Assembly: GCF_003205495.1 (NCBI RefSeq)
Contig: NZ_QJRX01000004.1
Coordinates: 372,764 to 436,763, forward strand
DNA length: 64,000 nt
Source of the DNA: Aquipseudomonas alcaligenes
Lineage (GTDB): Bacteria; Pseudomonadota; Gammaproteobacteria; Pseudomonadales; Pseudomonadaceae
Direction of reading: 5' to 3'
Both the position numbers and the translations under genes were made by a program. The notes beneath the pieces are model-generated. The model did no database searches and was not told the DNA's origin. It saw only the letters and a list, made by a program, of their open reading frames with translations. Positions 25,747 to 35,139 of the stretch are shown here, piece after piece. Numbering within the stretch: position 1 is the first letter of the stretch; each line of letters opens with the position of its first letter.

Positions 25747-27306
25747 ATGAAGTCCGACTCGCGCCTGCTCCTCGTTACCTACCTCATCGCCCTGCTCCTC
25801 GCCGTCGGCGCCCTGGCCGCCGGCTGGTACTGGATCGGCCGGCCGCTGCCGCTGGCCGACGCGGCGACGCCCACGCACAAGCTGCAGTGCGCCTCCTACA
25901 CGCCGTTCGCCAAGGACCAGTCGCCCTTCCAGCAACCCTTCGTGCTGCGTCCCGAGCGGGTCGACACCGACCTGGCACTGCTCGCCCAGCGCTTCACCTG
26001 CATCCGCACCTACTCGCAGATCGGCCTGGAGGCGCTGCCGGAGCTCGCGCGCAAGCACGGCCTGAAGATGCTGGCCGGGGCCTGGATCAGCGCCAACCCG
26101 GTGGACAGCGAGAAGGAAGTCGCCGCGCTGATCAGCGCCGCCAACGCCTACCCGGACGTGATCGAGGCGGTCATCGTCGGCAACGAGGTGCTGCTGCGCA
26201 AGGAGGCCACCGAGGCGCAACTGGTGGCGCTGATCGAACGGGTCAGGGCCGCCGTGGCGCAGCCGGTGACCTACGCCGATGTCTGGGAGTTCTGGATCAA
26301 GCACCCGCAGATGGCGCCGGCGGTGGACTTCCTCACCATCCACCTGCTGCCCTACTGGGAAGACGAACCCACCGGCATCGACGCCGCCCTGGCCCAGGTC
26401 GCCAACGTGCGCCGCGCCTTCGGCAGCGCCTACGCCCCCAAGGACATCCTGATCGGTGAAACCGGCTGGCCCAGCGAGGGTCGCCAGCGCGAGACCGCCC
26501 TGCCGAGCCGGGTCAACGAGGCGCTGTTCATTCGCGGCTTCGTCAAGCTGGCCGAGGACAACGGCTGGCGCTACAACCTGATCGAGGCCTTCGACCAGCC
26601 CTGGAAGCGCGACAGCGAGGGTGCCGTCGGCGGCTTCTGGGGCCTGTACGATGCCGACCGGCAGGACAAGGGCATCCTCGCCGGCCCGGTGTCCAACCTG
26701 CCGCACTGGCCGCTATGGCTGGGCGCCAGCGGCCTGCTGCTGCTCGCCGCGCTGTGCCTGGCCGGGCGCCCGGCCAGCCCCTGCGCCGCCCTGCTGCTGC
26801 CATTCGCGGCCGCCCTCGGCGCCGCCTGCAGCCTCGGCTGGACCGAGCTGGCGCTGGTCACCAGCCGCTACTGGGGTGAATGGCTGTGGGCCGCCGCCCT
26901 GCTGGGGCTGAACCTGATCGTCCTGGCGCATGCCGTGCTGGCCCTGTCGGCCCGCGATGGCTGGCGCCAGCGCGCCTTCGCCTGGCTGGAAGCCCGTGGC
27001 GGCTGGTGGCTGGCGGCGGCCGGCTTCGCCGGCGCGGTGCTGATGCTGGCCCTGGTGTTCGACGCCCGCTATCGCAGCTTCCCCAGCCTCGCCCTGCTGC
27101 TGCCGGCGCTGGTCTACCTGTGCCGCCCGGTGCAGGGCCCGCGCCGCGAGATCGCCCTGCTGGCGGCCATCATCGGCGCCGGCATCGCCCCGCAGCTGTA
27201 CCAGGAAGGCCCGCACAACCTGCAGGCCATCGGCTGGGCGCTGACCAGCGCGCTGCTGCTCGCCGCCCTGTGGCGCAGCCTGCGCCACTCGCGCCGTCAG
27301 GCCTGA
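25747..27306 (+). CDS. GH17-family beta-glucanase/transglycosylase with membrane C-terminus
   Basis: Protein of 519 residues. An N-terminal anchor (about 8-31) leads to a glycoside hydrolase 17 domain with the acid/base Glu147 (IVGNEVLLR) and the nucleophile Glu238 (IGETGWPSEG). The C-terminal third (about 312-515) holds some seven hydrophobic helices. This build is known from bacterial GH17 transglycosylases such as the Pseudomonas Glt enzymes and Bradyrhizobium NdvC, which remodel periplasmic or exported beta-glucans. The product linkage cannot be told from sequence. Confidence 0.88.
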   Translation: MKSDSRLLLVTYLIALLLAVGALAAGWYWIGRPLPLADAATPTHKLQCASYTPFAKDQSPFQQPFVLRPERVDTDLALLAQRFTCIRTYSQIGLEALPELARKHGLKMLAGAWISANPVDSEKEVAALISAANAYPDVIEAVIVGNEVLLRKEATEAQLVALIERVRAAVAQPVTYADVWEFWIKHPQMAPAVDFLTIHLLPYWEDEPTGIDAALAQVANVRRAFGSAYAPKDILIGETGWPSEGRQRETALPSRVNEALFIRGFVKLAEDNGWRYNLIEAFDQPWKRDSEGAVGGFWGLYDADRQDKGILAGPVSNLPHWPLWLGASGLLLLAALCLAGRPASPCAALLLPFAAALGAACSLGWTELALVTSRYWGEWLWAAALLGLNLIVLAHAVLALSARDGWRQRAFAWLEARGGWWLAAAGFAGAVLMLALVFDARYRSFPSLALLLPALVYLCRPVQGPRREIALLAAIIGAGIAPQLYQEGPHNLQAIGWALTSALLLAALWRSLRHSRRQA

Positions 27307-27665
27307 GGCGCGCGCCGCACCAGGCGCAGCCCGGCCAGCACCAGGGCGAACACCGCCAGACTGGCGCTGTACAGCACCAGGGCCGGAATGCCCACGAACA
27401 GCGCCAGGCCGGCCAGCAGGCGGCCGATCCGGCCGGGCGCGACGAAGGCCAGCAGCGCCAGGCCCAGCGCGCCCCAGGCGATCACCCGGAAGTGGATCAG
27501 GTAGCCCAGGCCGGCACGCGCCTGGCATTCCCAGCGCGTCGCCTGCTCCACGCAGAGGCTCACCCACTGCCCATCCTCCATCAGCGCGAAACGCACGCCA
27601 TAGCTGGCCGCCAGCCACAGGGGCAGCACCAGCAGCAACAGCAGGAAGGGAAGATGGCGGGACAT
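27297..27665 (-). CDS. Hypothetical inner-membrane protein, about four helices
   Basis: Protein of 122 residues with about four hydrophobic helices: one at the N-terminus, then around 58-78, 83-101 and 100-116. A loop with two cysteines (SLCVEQATRWECQA) lies between the first two. The ATG at 27665 has GGAG 7 bases before it; a GTG 9 bases upstream is less likely. Convergent with the GH17 gene and overlapping it by 10 bases. No family recognised. Confidence 0.65.
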   Translation of the reverse strand: MSRHLPFLLLLLVLPLWLAASYGVRFALMEDGQWVSLCVEQATRWECQARAGLGYLIHFRVIAWGALGLALLAFVAPGRIGRLLAGLALFVGIPALVLYSASLAVFALVLAGLRLVRRAPQA

Positions 27666-27901
27666 TCTGGGCACTCCGATGGTCCGAAAAAGGCGCCCAG
27701 CTTAATCCGCCCACGCCCGAGTGCAAGACGGATCGCCAGAATCCATCCGGAAGACCCGTGATCTGCCGCCGGCCCAGGCCAGCGCCGGGCCTGCCCGGGG
27801 CGCATGGCGCGACTCTTACGGCCGCGTCACGGCACTCTTGGCGCTTGCACTTGTCATAGCGCCGTTATTCACTCCCTGCAGTCCGTCAAAGGGATCCGAC
27901 C

Positions 27902-29197
27902 ATGCTCCGTCTCCTCACCCGCGTCGCCCTGCTCGGCCAGCTGCTGGCCCTACCGGCCACGGCCGCCGATCTCGACGTCGCCAGCTACGGCTTCCCGCTG
28001 GCCAACCCGTTCGAGGCGACCATCGCCGGCACACCGCCGGAACTGCGCCCGCAGGTGCCTGGCGATGACGACATCGACCAGGCCGACTACAGCCTCAAGC
28101 TGCGCCCGGAGCGCGAGTTCGAACTGCCGGAAAACTTCTGGCCGGTGACCCAGCTGCGCTACCGCCTGGCCCAGCAGAAAGGCCGCGCGCCATTGATCTT
28201 CATCATCGCCGGCACCGGCGCCCACTACGCCAGCGGCAAGAGCGAGGAGCTCAAGCGCCTGTTCTACGGCGCCGGCTACCACGTGGTGCAGCTGTCCTCA
28301 CCGACCAGCTACGACTTCATGAGCGCCGCCTCGCGCAGCGCCACCCCCGGCATCTCGCAAGCCGACGCCGAGGACCTGTACCGGGTGATGATGGCCGTGC
28401 GCGCCCAGCATCCCAGGCTCGCGGTGAGCGACTACCACCTCACCGGCTACAGCCTCGGCGCACTCAACGCCGCCTTCGTCAGCGCGCTGGACGAGCGCCT
28501 GCGCAGCTTCAACTTCAAGCGCGTGCTGCTGCTCAACCCGCCGGTCAACCTGTACACCTCGGTGACCAACCTGGATCGCCTGGTGCAGACCCGGGTCAGG
28601 GGCGTCGACGACCAGACCACCTACTTCGAGCTGGTCCTCGGCAAGCTCACGCGCTACTTCGAGGAGAAGGGCCATATCGACCTGAACGAGGCCCTGCTCT
28701 ACGACTTCCAGCAGTCCGGGCAGAAGCTCAGCAACGAGCAACTGGCCATGCTGATCGGCAGCTCGTTCCGCTTTTCCGTCTCCGACATGGCCTTCACCGC
28801 CGACCTGATCAACCGTCGCGGCCTGATCACCCCGCCGCACTACCCGATCCGCGAGGGCACCAGCCTCACACCCTTCTTCAAGCGCGCCCTGCAGTGCGAC
28901 TTCGACTGCTACATAGTCGAGCAGCTGCTGCCCTACTGGCGCGCCAGGTACGACGGCGGCAGCCTGTTGCAGCTGAACGACCAGATCAGCCTGTACGCCC
29001 TGCAGGAGTACCTCAGGGCCAGCACCAAGGTCGCCGTGATGCACAACGCCGACGACCTGATCCTCGGCCCCGGCGACCTCGGCTTCCTGCGCCGCACCTT
29101 CGGCGAGCGCCTGACCCTGTACCCGCGCGGCGGGCACTGCGGCAACCTCAACTACCGCGTCAACAGCGACGCCATGCTGGAGTTCTTCCGTGGCTAA
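27902..29197 (+). CDS. Periplasmic alpha/beta-hydrolase-like protein coupled to mlaA
   Basis: Protein of 431 residues with a signal peptide (cleavage after ATAA, about residue 22). A strand LIFIIAGTGAHYASG is followed by the nucleophile elbow GYSLG at 182-186 (Ser184). A late aspartate (MHNADDLILGPGDL) and a late histidine (RGGHCGNLNYR) can complete a Ser-Asp-His triad. Thus a serine hydrolase fold is likely, although some databases give such proteins unrelated names. Its stop overlaps the mlaA start by 8 bases, which suggests a lipid-related substrate, inference only. Confidence 0.75.
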   Translation: MLRLLTRVALLGQLLALPATAADLDVASYGFPLANPFEATIAGTPPELRPQVPGDDDIDQADYSLKLRPEREFELPENFWPVTQLRYRLAQQKGRAPLIFIIAGTGAHYASGKSEELKRLFYGAGYHVVQLSSPTSYDFMSAASRSATPGISQADAEDLYRVMMAVRAQHPRLAVSDYHLTGYSLGALNAAFVSALDERLRSFNFKRVLLLNPPVNLYTSVTNLDRLVQTRVRGVDDQTTYFELVLGKLTRYFEEKGHIDLNEALLYDFQQSGQKLSNEQLAMLIGSSFRFSVSDMAFTADLINRRGLITPPHYPIREGTSLTPFFKRALQCDFDCYIVEQLLPYWRARYDGGSLLQLNDQISLYALQEYLRASTKVAVMHNADDLILGPGDLGFLRRTFGERLTLYPRGGHCGNLNYRVNSDAMLEFFRG

Positions 29198-29957
29198 GTA
29201 CCTGTTCCCGCTCGCCCTGCTGCTCGCCGCCGGCCTGGCCCACGGCGAACCCGCCACCGATCCGGACGGCTTCACCAACCCCATGCAGCGCCTGCAGTTC
29301 AACCCCTATCTGGACCAGCGCGAGTTCGAGCGTTCGACCCTGAACGCACTGCAGGTCTACGACCCCTGGGAGTCGTGGAACCGCCGCGTCTACCACTTCA
29401 ACTACCGCTTCGACGAGTGGGTGTTCCTGCCGGTGGTCGAAGGCTACCGCTACGTCACCCCGGGCTTCGTGCGCAGCGGGGTGAGCAACTTCTTCGCCAA
29501 CCTGGGTGACGTGCCCAACCTGCTCAACAGCCTGCTGCAGCTCAAGGGTAAGCGCTCGCTGCAGACCACTGGACGCCTGCTGCTCAACACCACCATCGGC
29601 GTGGCCGGCCTGTGGGACCCGGCCACGCGCATCGGCCTGCCCAAGCAGAGCGAGGACTTCGGCCAGACCCTGGGCTTCTACGGCGTCCCCGATGGCCCCT
29701 ACCTGGTGCTGCCGATCCTCGGCCCGTCCAACCTGCGCGACACCGGCGGCAAGGTGTTCGACTTCGCTGCGGAGAGCCAGATCAACTACCTCAACGTCGC
29801 CGAAGTCAGCAGCGATCACCCGGAAATCACCGCCCTGCGCGTGGTGGACCTGCGCCACACCACCGGCTTCCGCTATGGCCAGCTGAACAGCCCGTTCGAG
29901 TACGAGAAGCTGCGCTACGTGTACCGCGAGGCGCGCAAGCTGCAGATCGCTGAATGA
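29190..29957 (+). CDS. mlaA: MlaA/VacJ-family protein
   Basis: Protein of 255 residues of the MlaA family, which removes misplaced phospholipids from the outer leaflet of the outer membrane. Family segments are clear: DPWESWNRRVYHFNYRFDEW, VRSGVSNFFANLGDVPNLLN, GRLLLNTTIGVAGLWDPA and a proline/glycine-rich SEDFGQTLGFYGVPDGPYLV. Unlike E. coli MlaA it has no lipobox and in fact no cysteine at all; the signal ends LAHGEP, compatible with signal peptidase I. So it is probably soluble or embedded through its helices. Confidence 0.93.
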   Translation: MAKYLFPLALLLAAGLAHGEPATDPDGFTNPMQRLQFNPYLDQREFERSTLNALQVYDPWESWNRRVYHFNYRFDEWVFLPVVEGYRYVTPGFVRSGVSNFFANLGDVPNLLNSLLQLKGKRSLQTTGRLLLNTTIGVAGLWDPATRIGLPKQSEDFGQTLGFYGVPDGPYLVLPILGPSNLRDTGGKVFDFAAESQINYLNVAEVSSDHPEITALRVVDLRHTTGFRYGQLNSPFEYEKLRYVYREARKLQIAE

Positions 29958-30049
29958 TCGAGCATATCGATGGTTAAGCCGCAAAACTCGCAACCATAGA
30001 TCCAATCGACTGGACTAGCATGGGCACATTCCCGCTACGGAGGTGCCCC

Positions 30050-30898
30050 ATGACCCAGTTCCGCCAAGTCCTCACCCAGCACATCGGCCAGAGCGCCTCG
30101 GACGGCGCCGGCGTGCGCCTGACCCGCGTGATCGGCGGTGCCGGCATCGAACGCTTCGATCCCTTCCTGATGCTCGACGAATTCGGCTCGGACAACCCGG
30201 ACGACTATATCGCCGGCTTCCCGCCGCACCCGCACCGCGGCTTCGAGACCATCACCTACATGCTCGAGGGGCGCATGCGCCACGAGGACCACCTGGGCAA
30301 CGTCGGCCTGCTGGAAAGCGGCGGCGTGCAGTGGATGACGGCCGCCCGCGGCATCATCCACAGCGAGATGCCGGAGCAGCAGGAAGGCGTGATGCGTGGC
30401 TTCCAGCTGTGGCTCAACCTGCCGGCCAAGGACAAGCTGGGCGCTGCCGGCTACCGCGACTATGCCCCGCAGGAGATCCCGCGCCTGACCACCGCCGATG
30501 GCGTGGCCGTCAGCGTGATCGCCGGGCGCTTCGACGACGGCCAGCAGCAGCAGGATGGCGCCGTGCAGCGCCCGCACACCGAGCCGCAGCTGTTCGACCT
30601 GCACCTGCCGGCCGGCAGCCGCCTGGCGCCGCGCCTGGCCGATGGCCAGCGGGTGCTGCTCTACGTCTACGAGGGCGAGCTGGCGGTCAATGGCCACAGC
30701 ATCGGCAAGGGCCGCCTGGCGCGGCTGTCGGAGGCGGGCGCCATCGAGATGGACAGCAGCAGCGGTGCACGGGTGCTGCTGATCGCCGGCACGCCGCTCA
30801 ACGAGCCGATCGTGCAGTACGGCCCCTTCGTGATGAACAGTCGGGAAGAGATCGAGCAGGCGCTGCGCGATTTTCGCGACGACCGCCTGACCGCCTGA
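30050..30898 (+). CDS. Pirin family protein
   Basis: Bicupin of 282 residues with the pirin metal site His60, His62 (FPPHPHRGFETITY), His104 and Glu106 (IIHSEMP). Some bacterial pirins act as quercetinases, others bind enzymes or regulators; the role here is not known. The start at 30050 has ACGGAGG at a good distance; the ORF could begin at 30020 but that part lacks a site. Stands alone, convergent with the patatin gene. Confidence 0.93.
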   Translation: MTQFRQVLTQHIGQSASDGAGVRLTRVIGGAGIERFDPFLMLDEFGSDNPDDYIAGFPPHPHRGFETITYMLEGRMRHEDHLGNVGLLESGGVQWMTAARGIIHSEMPEQQEGVMRGFQLWLNLPAKDKLGAAGYRDYAPQEIPRLTTADGVAVSVIAGRFDDGQQQQDGAVQRPHTEPQLFDLHLPAGSRLAPRLADGQRVLLYVYEGELAVNGHSIGKGRLARLSEAGAIEMDSSSGARVLLIAGTPLNEPIVQYGPFVMNSREEIEQALRDFRDDRLTA

Positions 30899-30901
30899 GG
30901 C

Positions 30902-32107
30902 TCAGCGCGCCGAGAGCACCGGCGCCTCCTCGCTCGCCTCTTCGGCATGGCCGAGGAAGCGGCACAGCGCGCCCTTCTGCGCCATGGCGTCCTGGTAGCC
31001 CAGCTCGATCAGCTCGTTGCAGTAGCCAGGCTCGAACAGCAGGTAGCTGAGCACACCGGCACCGCTGGCGCGGGTGGCGCCCGGCCCGCGCAGGAAGAAG
31101 CGCATGGACTTGGGCAGTTCGTGGCGATGGCGTGCGGCGATCTGGTCCAGCGGCTGGCTCGGCGAGATCACCAGCACGTCCACCGGCTTCAGGCCCAGGC
31201 CGCGCGGATGCAGGCCCGAGGGCACCAGACGGCTCATGTGGTTGAGCCGTTCGAGCAGCTCGATGTCGCCCTCCAGGCTGTCGATGAAGGTGCTGTTGAG
31301 CATATGCCCGCTGATCTGTGCCAGGGTCGGTGGCAGGCCGCTGCGCGGACGTGCCACCTGCTGGTTGGCGGCCTTGCCCAGCGGATTGCCGCTCACCCCC
31401 ACCACCAGCACGCGGCTGGCGCCCAGGTGCAGCGCCGGGCTGATCGGCGCCTGCTGGCGCACCGCACCATCGCCGAAGTACTCGCGGTTGACCTTGACCG
31501 GCGGAAAGATCAGCGGGATCGCCGCACTGGCCAGCAGGTGCTCCAGGCCCAGGCGGGTCGGCACGCCGACGCGGCGATGGCGGAACCAGGGGTCGATGGT
31601 CGCGCGACCCTGGTAGAAGGTCACCGCCTGGCCGCTCTCGTAGCCGAAGGCGGTCACCGCCACCGCACGCAGCTGGCGCATGCGCACCGCCGCGGCGATG
31701 CCGGAGAAATCCAGCTCGCGGGCCAGCAGGTCGCCCAGCGGCGCGCTGTCGAGCAGCGCCACCGGCAGGTCCTTGCCCATGCCCAGCAGGCTGTGGCCGA
31801 GAAAGCGACTGGCCTGGCGCAGCACGCCGGGCCAGTCGCTGCGATACACATCGCCGCAGTGGAAGGCCTGCCAGACCTCGGTCAGGCGGCGCACCGCGCT
31901 GGCGAAATGCAGGGCGCCGCAGGCCAGGCCGACGGCGTTGATGGCGCCGGCCGAGGTGCCGACTATGACCGGAAACGGGTTACGGCAGGATTCGCCGAGC
32001 AAGTCGGCGATCGCCCCCAGCACCCCCACCTGGTAGGCCGCCCGCGCGCCGCCGCCGGAGAGAATCAGCCCGGTGACGGGCCTGCTGGCTTCTACTGCTT
32101 CACTCAT
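30902..32107 (-). CDS. Patatin-like phospholipase
   Basis: Protein of 401 residues. The oxyanion segment LSGGGARAAYQVGVL is at 16-30, the nucleophile Ser52 in GTSAG, and the catalytic Asp213 in FGDGA, the Ser-Asp dyad of patatins. No secretion signal or beta-barrel domain, so this is a cytosolic or membrane-associated lipase rather than a PlpD-type autotransporter. Lies between pirin and lpxL, with 40 bases to the latter. Confidence 0.92.
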   Translation of the reverse strand: MSEAVEASRPVTGLILSGGGARAAYQVGVLGAIADLLGESCRNPFPVIVGTSAGAINAVGLACGALHFASAVRRLTEVWQAFHCGDVYRSDWPGVLRQASRFLGHSLLGMGKDLPVALLDSAPLGDLLARELDFSGIAAAVRMRQLRAVAVTAFGYESGQAVTFYQGRATIDPWFRHRRVGVPTRLGLEHLLASAAIPLIFPPVKVNREYFGDGAVRQQAPISPALHLGASRVLVVGVSGNPLGKAANQQVARPRSGLPPTLAQISGHMLNSTFIDSLEGDIELLERLNHMSRLVPSGLHPRGLGLKPVDVLVISPSQPLDQIAARHRHELPKSMRFFLRGPGATRASGAGVLSYLLFEPGYCNELIELGYQDAMAQKGALCRFLGHAEEASEEAPVLSAR

Positions 32108-32146
32108 GGGGCGCTTTCCGCTTTTTCTAGCGAGTATAGGGGCCGG

Positions 32147-33073
32147 CTACTTGCCGCGCTTATAGAGCTTGGGCTCGCCCTCGGGACGGGTCTTGAAGCG
32201 CCGGTGCGCCCACAGGTACTGCTCCGGGTGGCGGCGAATGGCCGCCTCGATCCACTGGTTCAGGCGCAGGCAGTCCGCCTCCTCGCTTGCTCCGGGGAAA
32301 TCGGCCAGGGGCGGGTGCACCACCACCCTGTAGCCGGAGCCATCGGCCAGGCGCTCCTGGGTAAAGGGGATGACCCGCGCCTTGCCCAGGCGGGCAAACT
32401 TGCTGGTGGCGGTGACGGTGGCCGCCGCAATGCCGAACAGCGGCACGAAGATGCTGTGCTGCGCACCATAGTCCTGGTCGGGGGCGTACCAGACCACACC
32501 GCCGGCGCGCAGCTGCTTGAGCATGCCGCGCACGTCGTCGCGCTCCATGGCGCCCAGCAGACGATGTTCCCGCCCCTCGCGCTGGATGAAGTCGAACAGC
32601 GGATTCTTGTGCGCCCGGTACATGCCATACATTTCATGGCGCACGGCGAGCAGGGCGCCACCCAGTTCCAGGGTGGTGAAGTGCAGCGCCATGAGGATCA
32701 CGCCCTGGCCATCGGCCTGGGCCTGCTGCAGGTGTTCGAGGCCCTCCACCCGCCCCAGCCTGCGCAGACGTGCCACCGGCCACCACCAGCTGATGGCGAT
32801 CTCGAAGAAGCTCATGCCGATCGAGGCGAAGTTCTCCCGCAGCATGCGCTGGCGCTCGGCCTCCGACAGTTCGGGGAAGCACAGCTCGAGGTTGCGTGCG
32901 GCGATGCGCCGGCGCGAACCGGCCAGGTGGTACATCAGCCAGCCAAGCACACGCCCCAGCACCATCAACAGCCGGTACGGCAGTTGCGAAACCAGCCAGA
33001 GCAGGCCCAACCCCAGCCATAGCAGCCAGAAACGGGGATGCAGCAGGCTGGCTCGAAATTGCGGGCGATCCAT
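32147..33073 (-). CDS. lpxL: Lipid A biosynthesis acyltransferase (LpxL/HtrB family)
   Basis: Inner-membrane acyltransferase of 308 residues that adds a secondary acyl chain to lipid A or its precursor. N-terminal helix at about 13-36; the catalytic HX4E motif is His131-Glu136 (HFTTLE); DQDYGAQHSIFVPLFG is the usual downstream segment. Length matches LpxL (about 306). Divergent from minC, the order I know from Pseudomonas. Which acyl chain it uses cannot be told. Confidence 0.93.
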   Translation of the reverse strand: MDRPQFRASLLHPRFWLLWLGLGLLWLVSQLPYRLLMVLGRVLGWLMYHLAGSRRRIAARNLELCFPELSEAERQRMLRENFASIGMSFFEIAISWWWPVARLRRLGRVEGLEHLQQAQADGQGVILMALHFTTLELGGALLAVRHEMYGMYRAHKNPLFDFIQREGREHRLLGAMERDDVRGMLKQLRAGGVVWYAPDQDYGAQHSIFVPLFGIAAATVTATSKFARLGKARVIPFTQERLADGSGYRVVVHPPLADFPGASEEADCLRLNQWIEAAIRRHPEQYLWAHRRFKTRPEGEPKLYKRGK

Positions 33074-33184
33074 GAATTATTCCGGACAAAGACTCGGGGC
33101 GGCCATTCTACAGAAGTCCCCTTGGCTTGCGGCCGACCAGGCTTCTCGTTATAAGTCCTCGCCATCCAACCGCATGAACAGACC

Positions 33185-33916
33185 ATGAGCCAAGCCGATC
33201 TCCTCGACCAAGACCCCGTGTTCCAGCTCAAGGGCAGCATGCTCGCCATCACCGTGCTGGAGTTGGCGCACAACGACCTGGAGCGCCTGGACCGGCAACT
33301 GGCCGACAAAGTCGCCCAGGCCCCCAACTTCTTCCAGAACATCCCCCTGGTGCTGGCCCTGGACAAGCTGCCGGAAGGCGAAGGCGAGCTCGACCTGGCC
33401 AGGCTGATGGAAGTCTGTCGCAGCCACGGCCTGCGTACCCTGGCCATCCGCGCCAACCGCGCGGACGATATCGCCGCCGCCGAGGCCCTGGACATCCCGG
33501 TACTGCCGCCCTCCGGCGCCCGCGAGAAGCTGGTCGAGCCGGTGGAAGCGCGTAAAAAGGAAGAGAAGCCGGCCGAACCCCAGTACAAGCCGACCAAGAT
33601 CATCACCAGCCCGGTGCGCGGCGGCCAGCAGATCTACGCCCAGGGCGGCGACCTGGTGGTGATGGCGCCGGTCAGCGCCGGCGCGGAACTTCTCGCCGAC
33701 GGCAACATCCATGTGTACGGCCCGCTGCGCGGCCGCGCCCTGGCCGGGGTCAAGGGCGATTCCCGAGCGCGCATTTTCTGCCAGCAGATGGGCGCCGAGA
33801 TGCTCTCGGTGGCCGGCCAGTACAAGACCGCCGAGGAGCTGCGCCGCGATCCCCTGTGGGGCCAATCGGTGCAAGTCAGCCTGTCGGGTGACGTGTTGAA
33901 CATCACCCGCCTTTAA
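33185..33916 (+). CDS. minC: Septum site-determining protein MinC
   Basis: Protein of 243 residues with the N-terminal MinC domain ([19 protein letters not shown]) and the C-terminal beta-helix domain ([34 protein letters not shown]) joined by a charged linker (about 114-137). Inhibits FtsZ assembly away from mid-cell, together with MinD. First gene of minCDE. Confidence 0.97.
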   Translation: MSQADLLDQDPVFQLKGSMLAITVLELAHNDLERLDRQLADKVAQAPNFFQNIPLVLALDKLPEGEGELDLARLMEVCRSHGLRTLAIRANRADDIAAAEALDIPVLPPSGAREKLVEPVEARKKEEKPAEPQYKPTKIITSPVRGGQQIYAQGGDLVVMAPVSAGAELLADGNIHVYGPLRGRALAGVKGDSRARIFCQQMGAEMLSVAGQYKTAEELRRDPLWGQSVQVSLSGDVLNITRL

Positions 33917-34016
33917 CGGATACTGCGGCCCAATTTCAGGGACCAAAAGGGGCATTCGGAAGCCAGTTTACCGGCGCCGGATTTCCCGATTTTTCATATA
34001 TTTGGGGTGAATCACC

Positions 34017-34829
34017 TTGGCCAAGATCCTCGTAGTCACTTCCGGCAAGGGCGGCGTGGGTAAAACCACCACCAGCGCCGCCATCGGCACCGGCCTCGCC
34101 CTGCGCGGCCACAAGACCGTCATCGTCGACTTCGACGTGGGCCTGCGTAACCTCGACCTGATCATGGGCTGCGAACGCCGCGTGGTGTACGACTTCGTCA
34201 ACGTGATCAACGGCGAAGCCAGCCTGACCCAGGCCCTGATCAAGGACAAGCGCCTGGAAAACCTCTACGTGCTGGCCGCCAGCCAGACCCGCGACAAGGA
34301 CGCGCTGACCAAGGAAGGCGTGGGCAAGGTCATCGATGAGCTGTCGCAGAACTTCGAATTCGTGATCTGCGACTCGCCGGCCGGCATCGAGACCGGCGCG
34401 CACATGGCCATGTACTTCGCCGACGAGGCCATCGTGGTGACCAACCCGGAAGTCTCCTCGGTACGCGACTCCGACCGCATGCTCGGCCTGCTGGCCAGCA
34501 AGTCGCGCCGCGCCGAACAGGGCCTGGAGCCGATCAAGGAGCGCCTGCTGCTGACCCGCTATAACCCCGAGCGCGTCACCAAGGGCGAGATGCTCGGCGT
34601 GGAAGACGTCGAGGAAATCCTCGCCATCAACCTGCTGGGCGTGATCCCCGAGTCCCAGGCCGTGCTGAAAGCCTCCAACCAGGGCGTACCGGTCATCCTC
34701 GATGACCAGAGCGACGCCGGCCAGGCCTACAGCGATGCCGTCGACCGTCTGCTGGGCAAGGAAGTGCCCCATCGCTTCCTCGATGTGCAGAAGAAAGGAC
34801 TCATGCAACGCCTGTTTGGAGCGCGCTAA
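34017..34829 (+). CDS. minD: Septum site-determining ATPase MinD
   Basis: Deviant Walker A ATPase of 270 residues: GKGGVGKTT at 10-18 (Lys11, Lys16), [14 protein letters not shown], and a C-terminal amphipathic membrane-targeting helix ending LMQRLFGAR. Start is a TTG at 34017, chosen from the conserved N-terminus ([12 protein letters not shown]) and a GGGGTGA site 7 bases before it. Overlaps minE by one base (TAATG). Confidence 0.98.
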   Translation: MAKILVVTSGKGGVGKTTTSAAIGTGLALRGHKTVIVDFDVGLRNLDLIMGCERRVVYDFVNVINGEASLTQALIKDKRLENLYVLAASQTRDKDALTKEGVGKVIDELSQNFEFVICDSPAGIETGAHMAMYFADEAIVVTNPEVSSVRDSDRMLGLLASKSRRAEQGLEPIKERLLLTRYNPERVTKGEMLGVEDVEEILAINLLGVIPESQAVLKASNQGVPVILDDQSDAGQAYSDAVDRLLGKEVPHRFLDVQKKGLMQRLFGAR

Positions 34830-35083
34830 TGAACATTTTCGACTTCTTTCGTGAACGCAAGAAGGAAACCCCTGCGTCGATCGCGAAAGAGCGTCTGTCG
34901 ATCATCGTCGCCCACGAGCGCGGCCAGCGCAGCCAGCCGGACTACCTGCCGGCGCTGCAGAAGGAGCTGGTCGAGGTGATCCGCAAGTACGTCAAGATCG
35001 ACCAGGACCAGGTGCACGTGGCACTGGAAAACCAGGGCAGCTGCTCCATCCTGGAACTCAACATCACCCTGCCGGATCGTTGA
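34829..35083 (+). CDS. minE: Cell division topological specificity factor MinE
   Basis: Protein of 84 residues: N-terminal membrane-binding and MinD-contact helix ([23 protein letters not shown]) followed by the dimerisation domain ending NITLPDR. Drives the pole-to-pole oscillation of MinCD. Start overlaps the minD stop. Confidence 0.97.
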   Translation: MNIFDFFRERKKETPASIAKERLSIIVAHERGQRSQPDYLPALQKELVEVIRKYVKIDQDQVHVALENQGSCSILELNITLPDR

Positions 35084-35099
35084 TCCAACCGGGGTAAGC

Positions 35100-35121
35100 G
35101 ACGGCGGCCACGGCCGCCGTC
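35100..35121 (+). terminator. Hairpin after minE, weak terminator-like
   Basis: Stem GACGGCGGC/GCCGCCGTC with a 4-base loop, 17 bases after the minE stop. Only a short ATTT tract follows, so it may be partial attenuation or mRNA protection before rluA. Confidence 0.5.
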
Positions 35122-35139
35122 GTCATTTGTGGAAAGCCC

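Noticed and set aside
29970..29997. ATGGTT/AACCAT inverted repeat upstream of the pirin gene as an operator
   Set aside because: Arms of only 6 bases with a 16-base gap are expected by chance; nothing else supports it.
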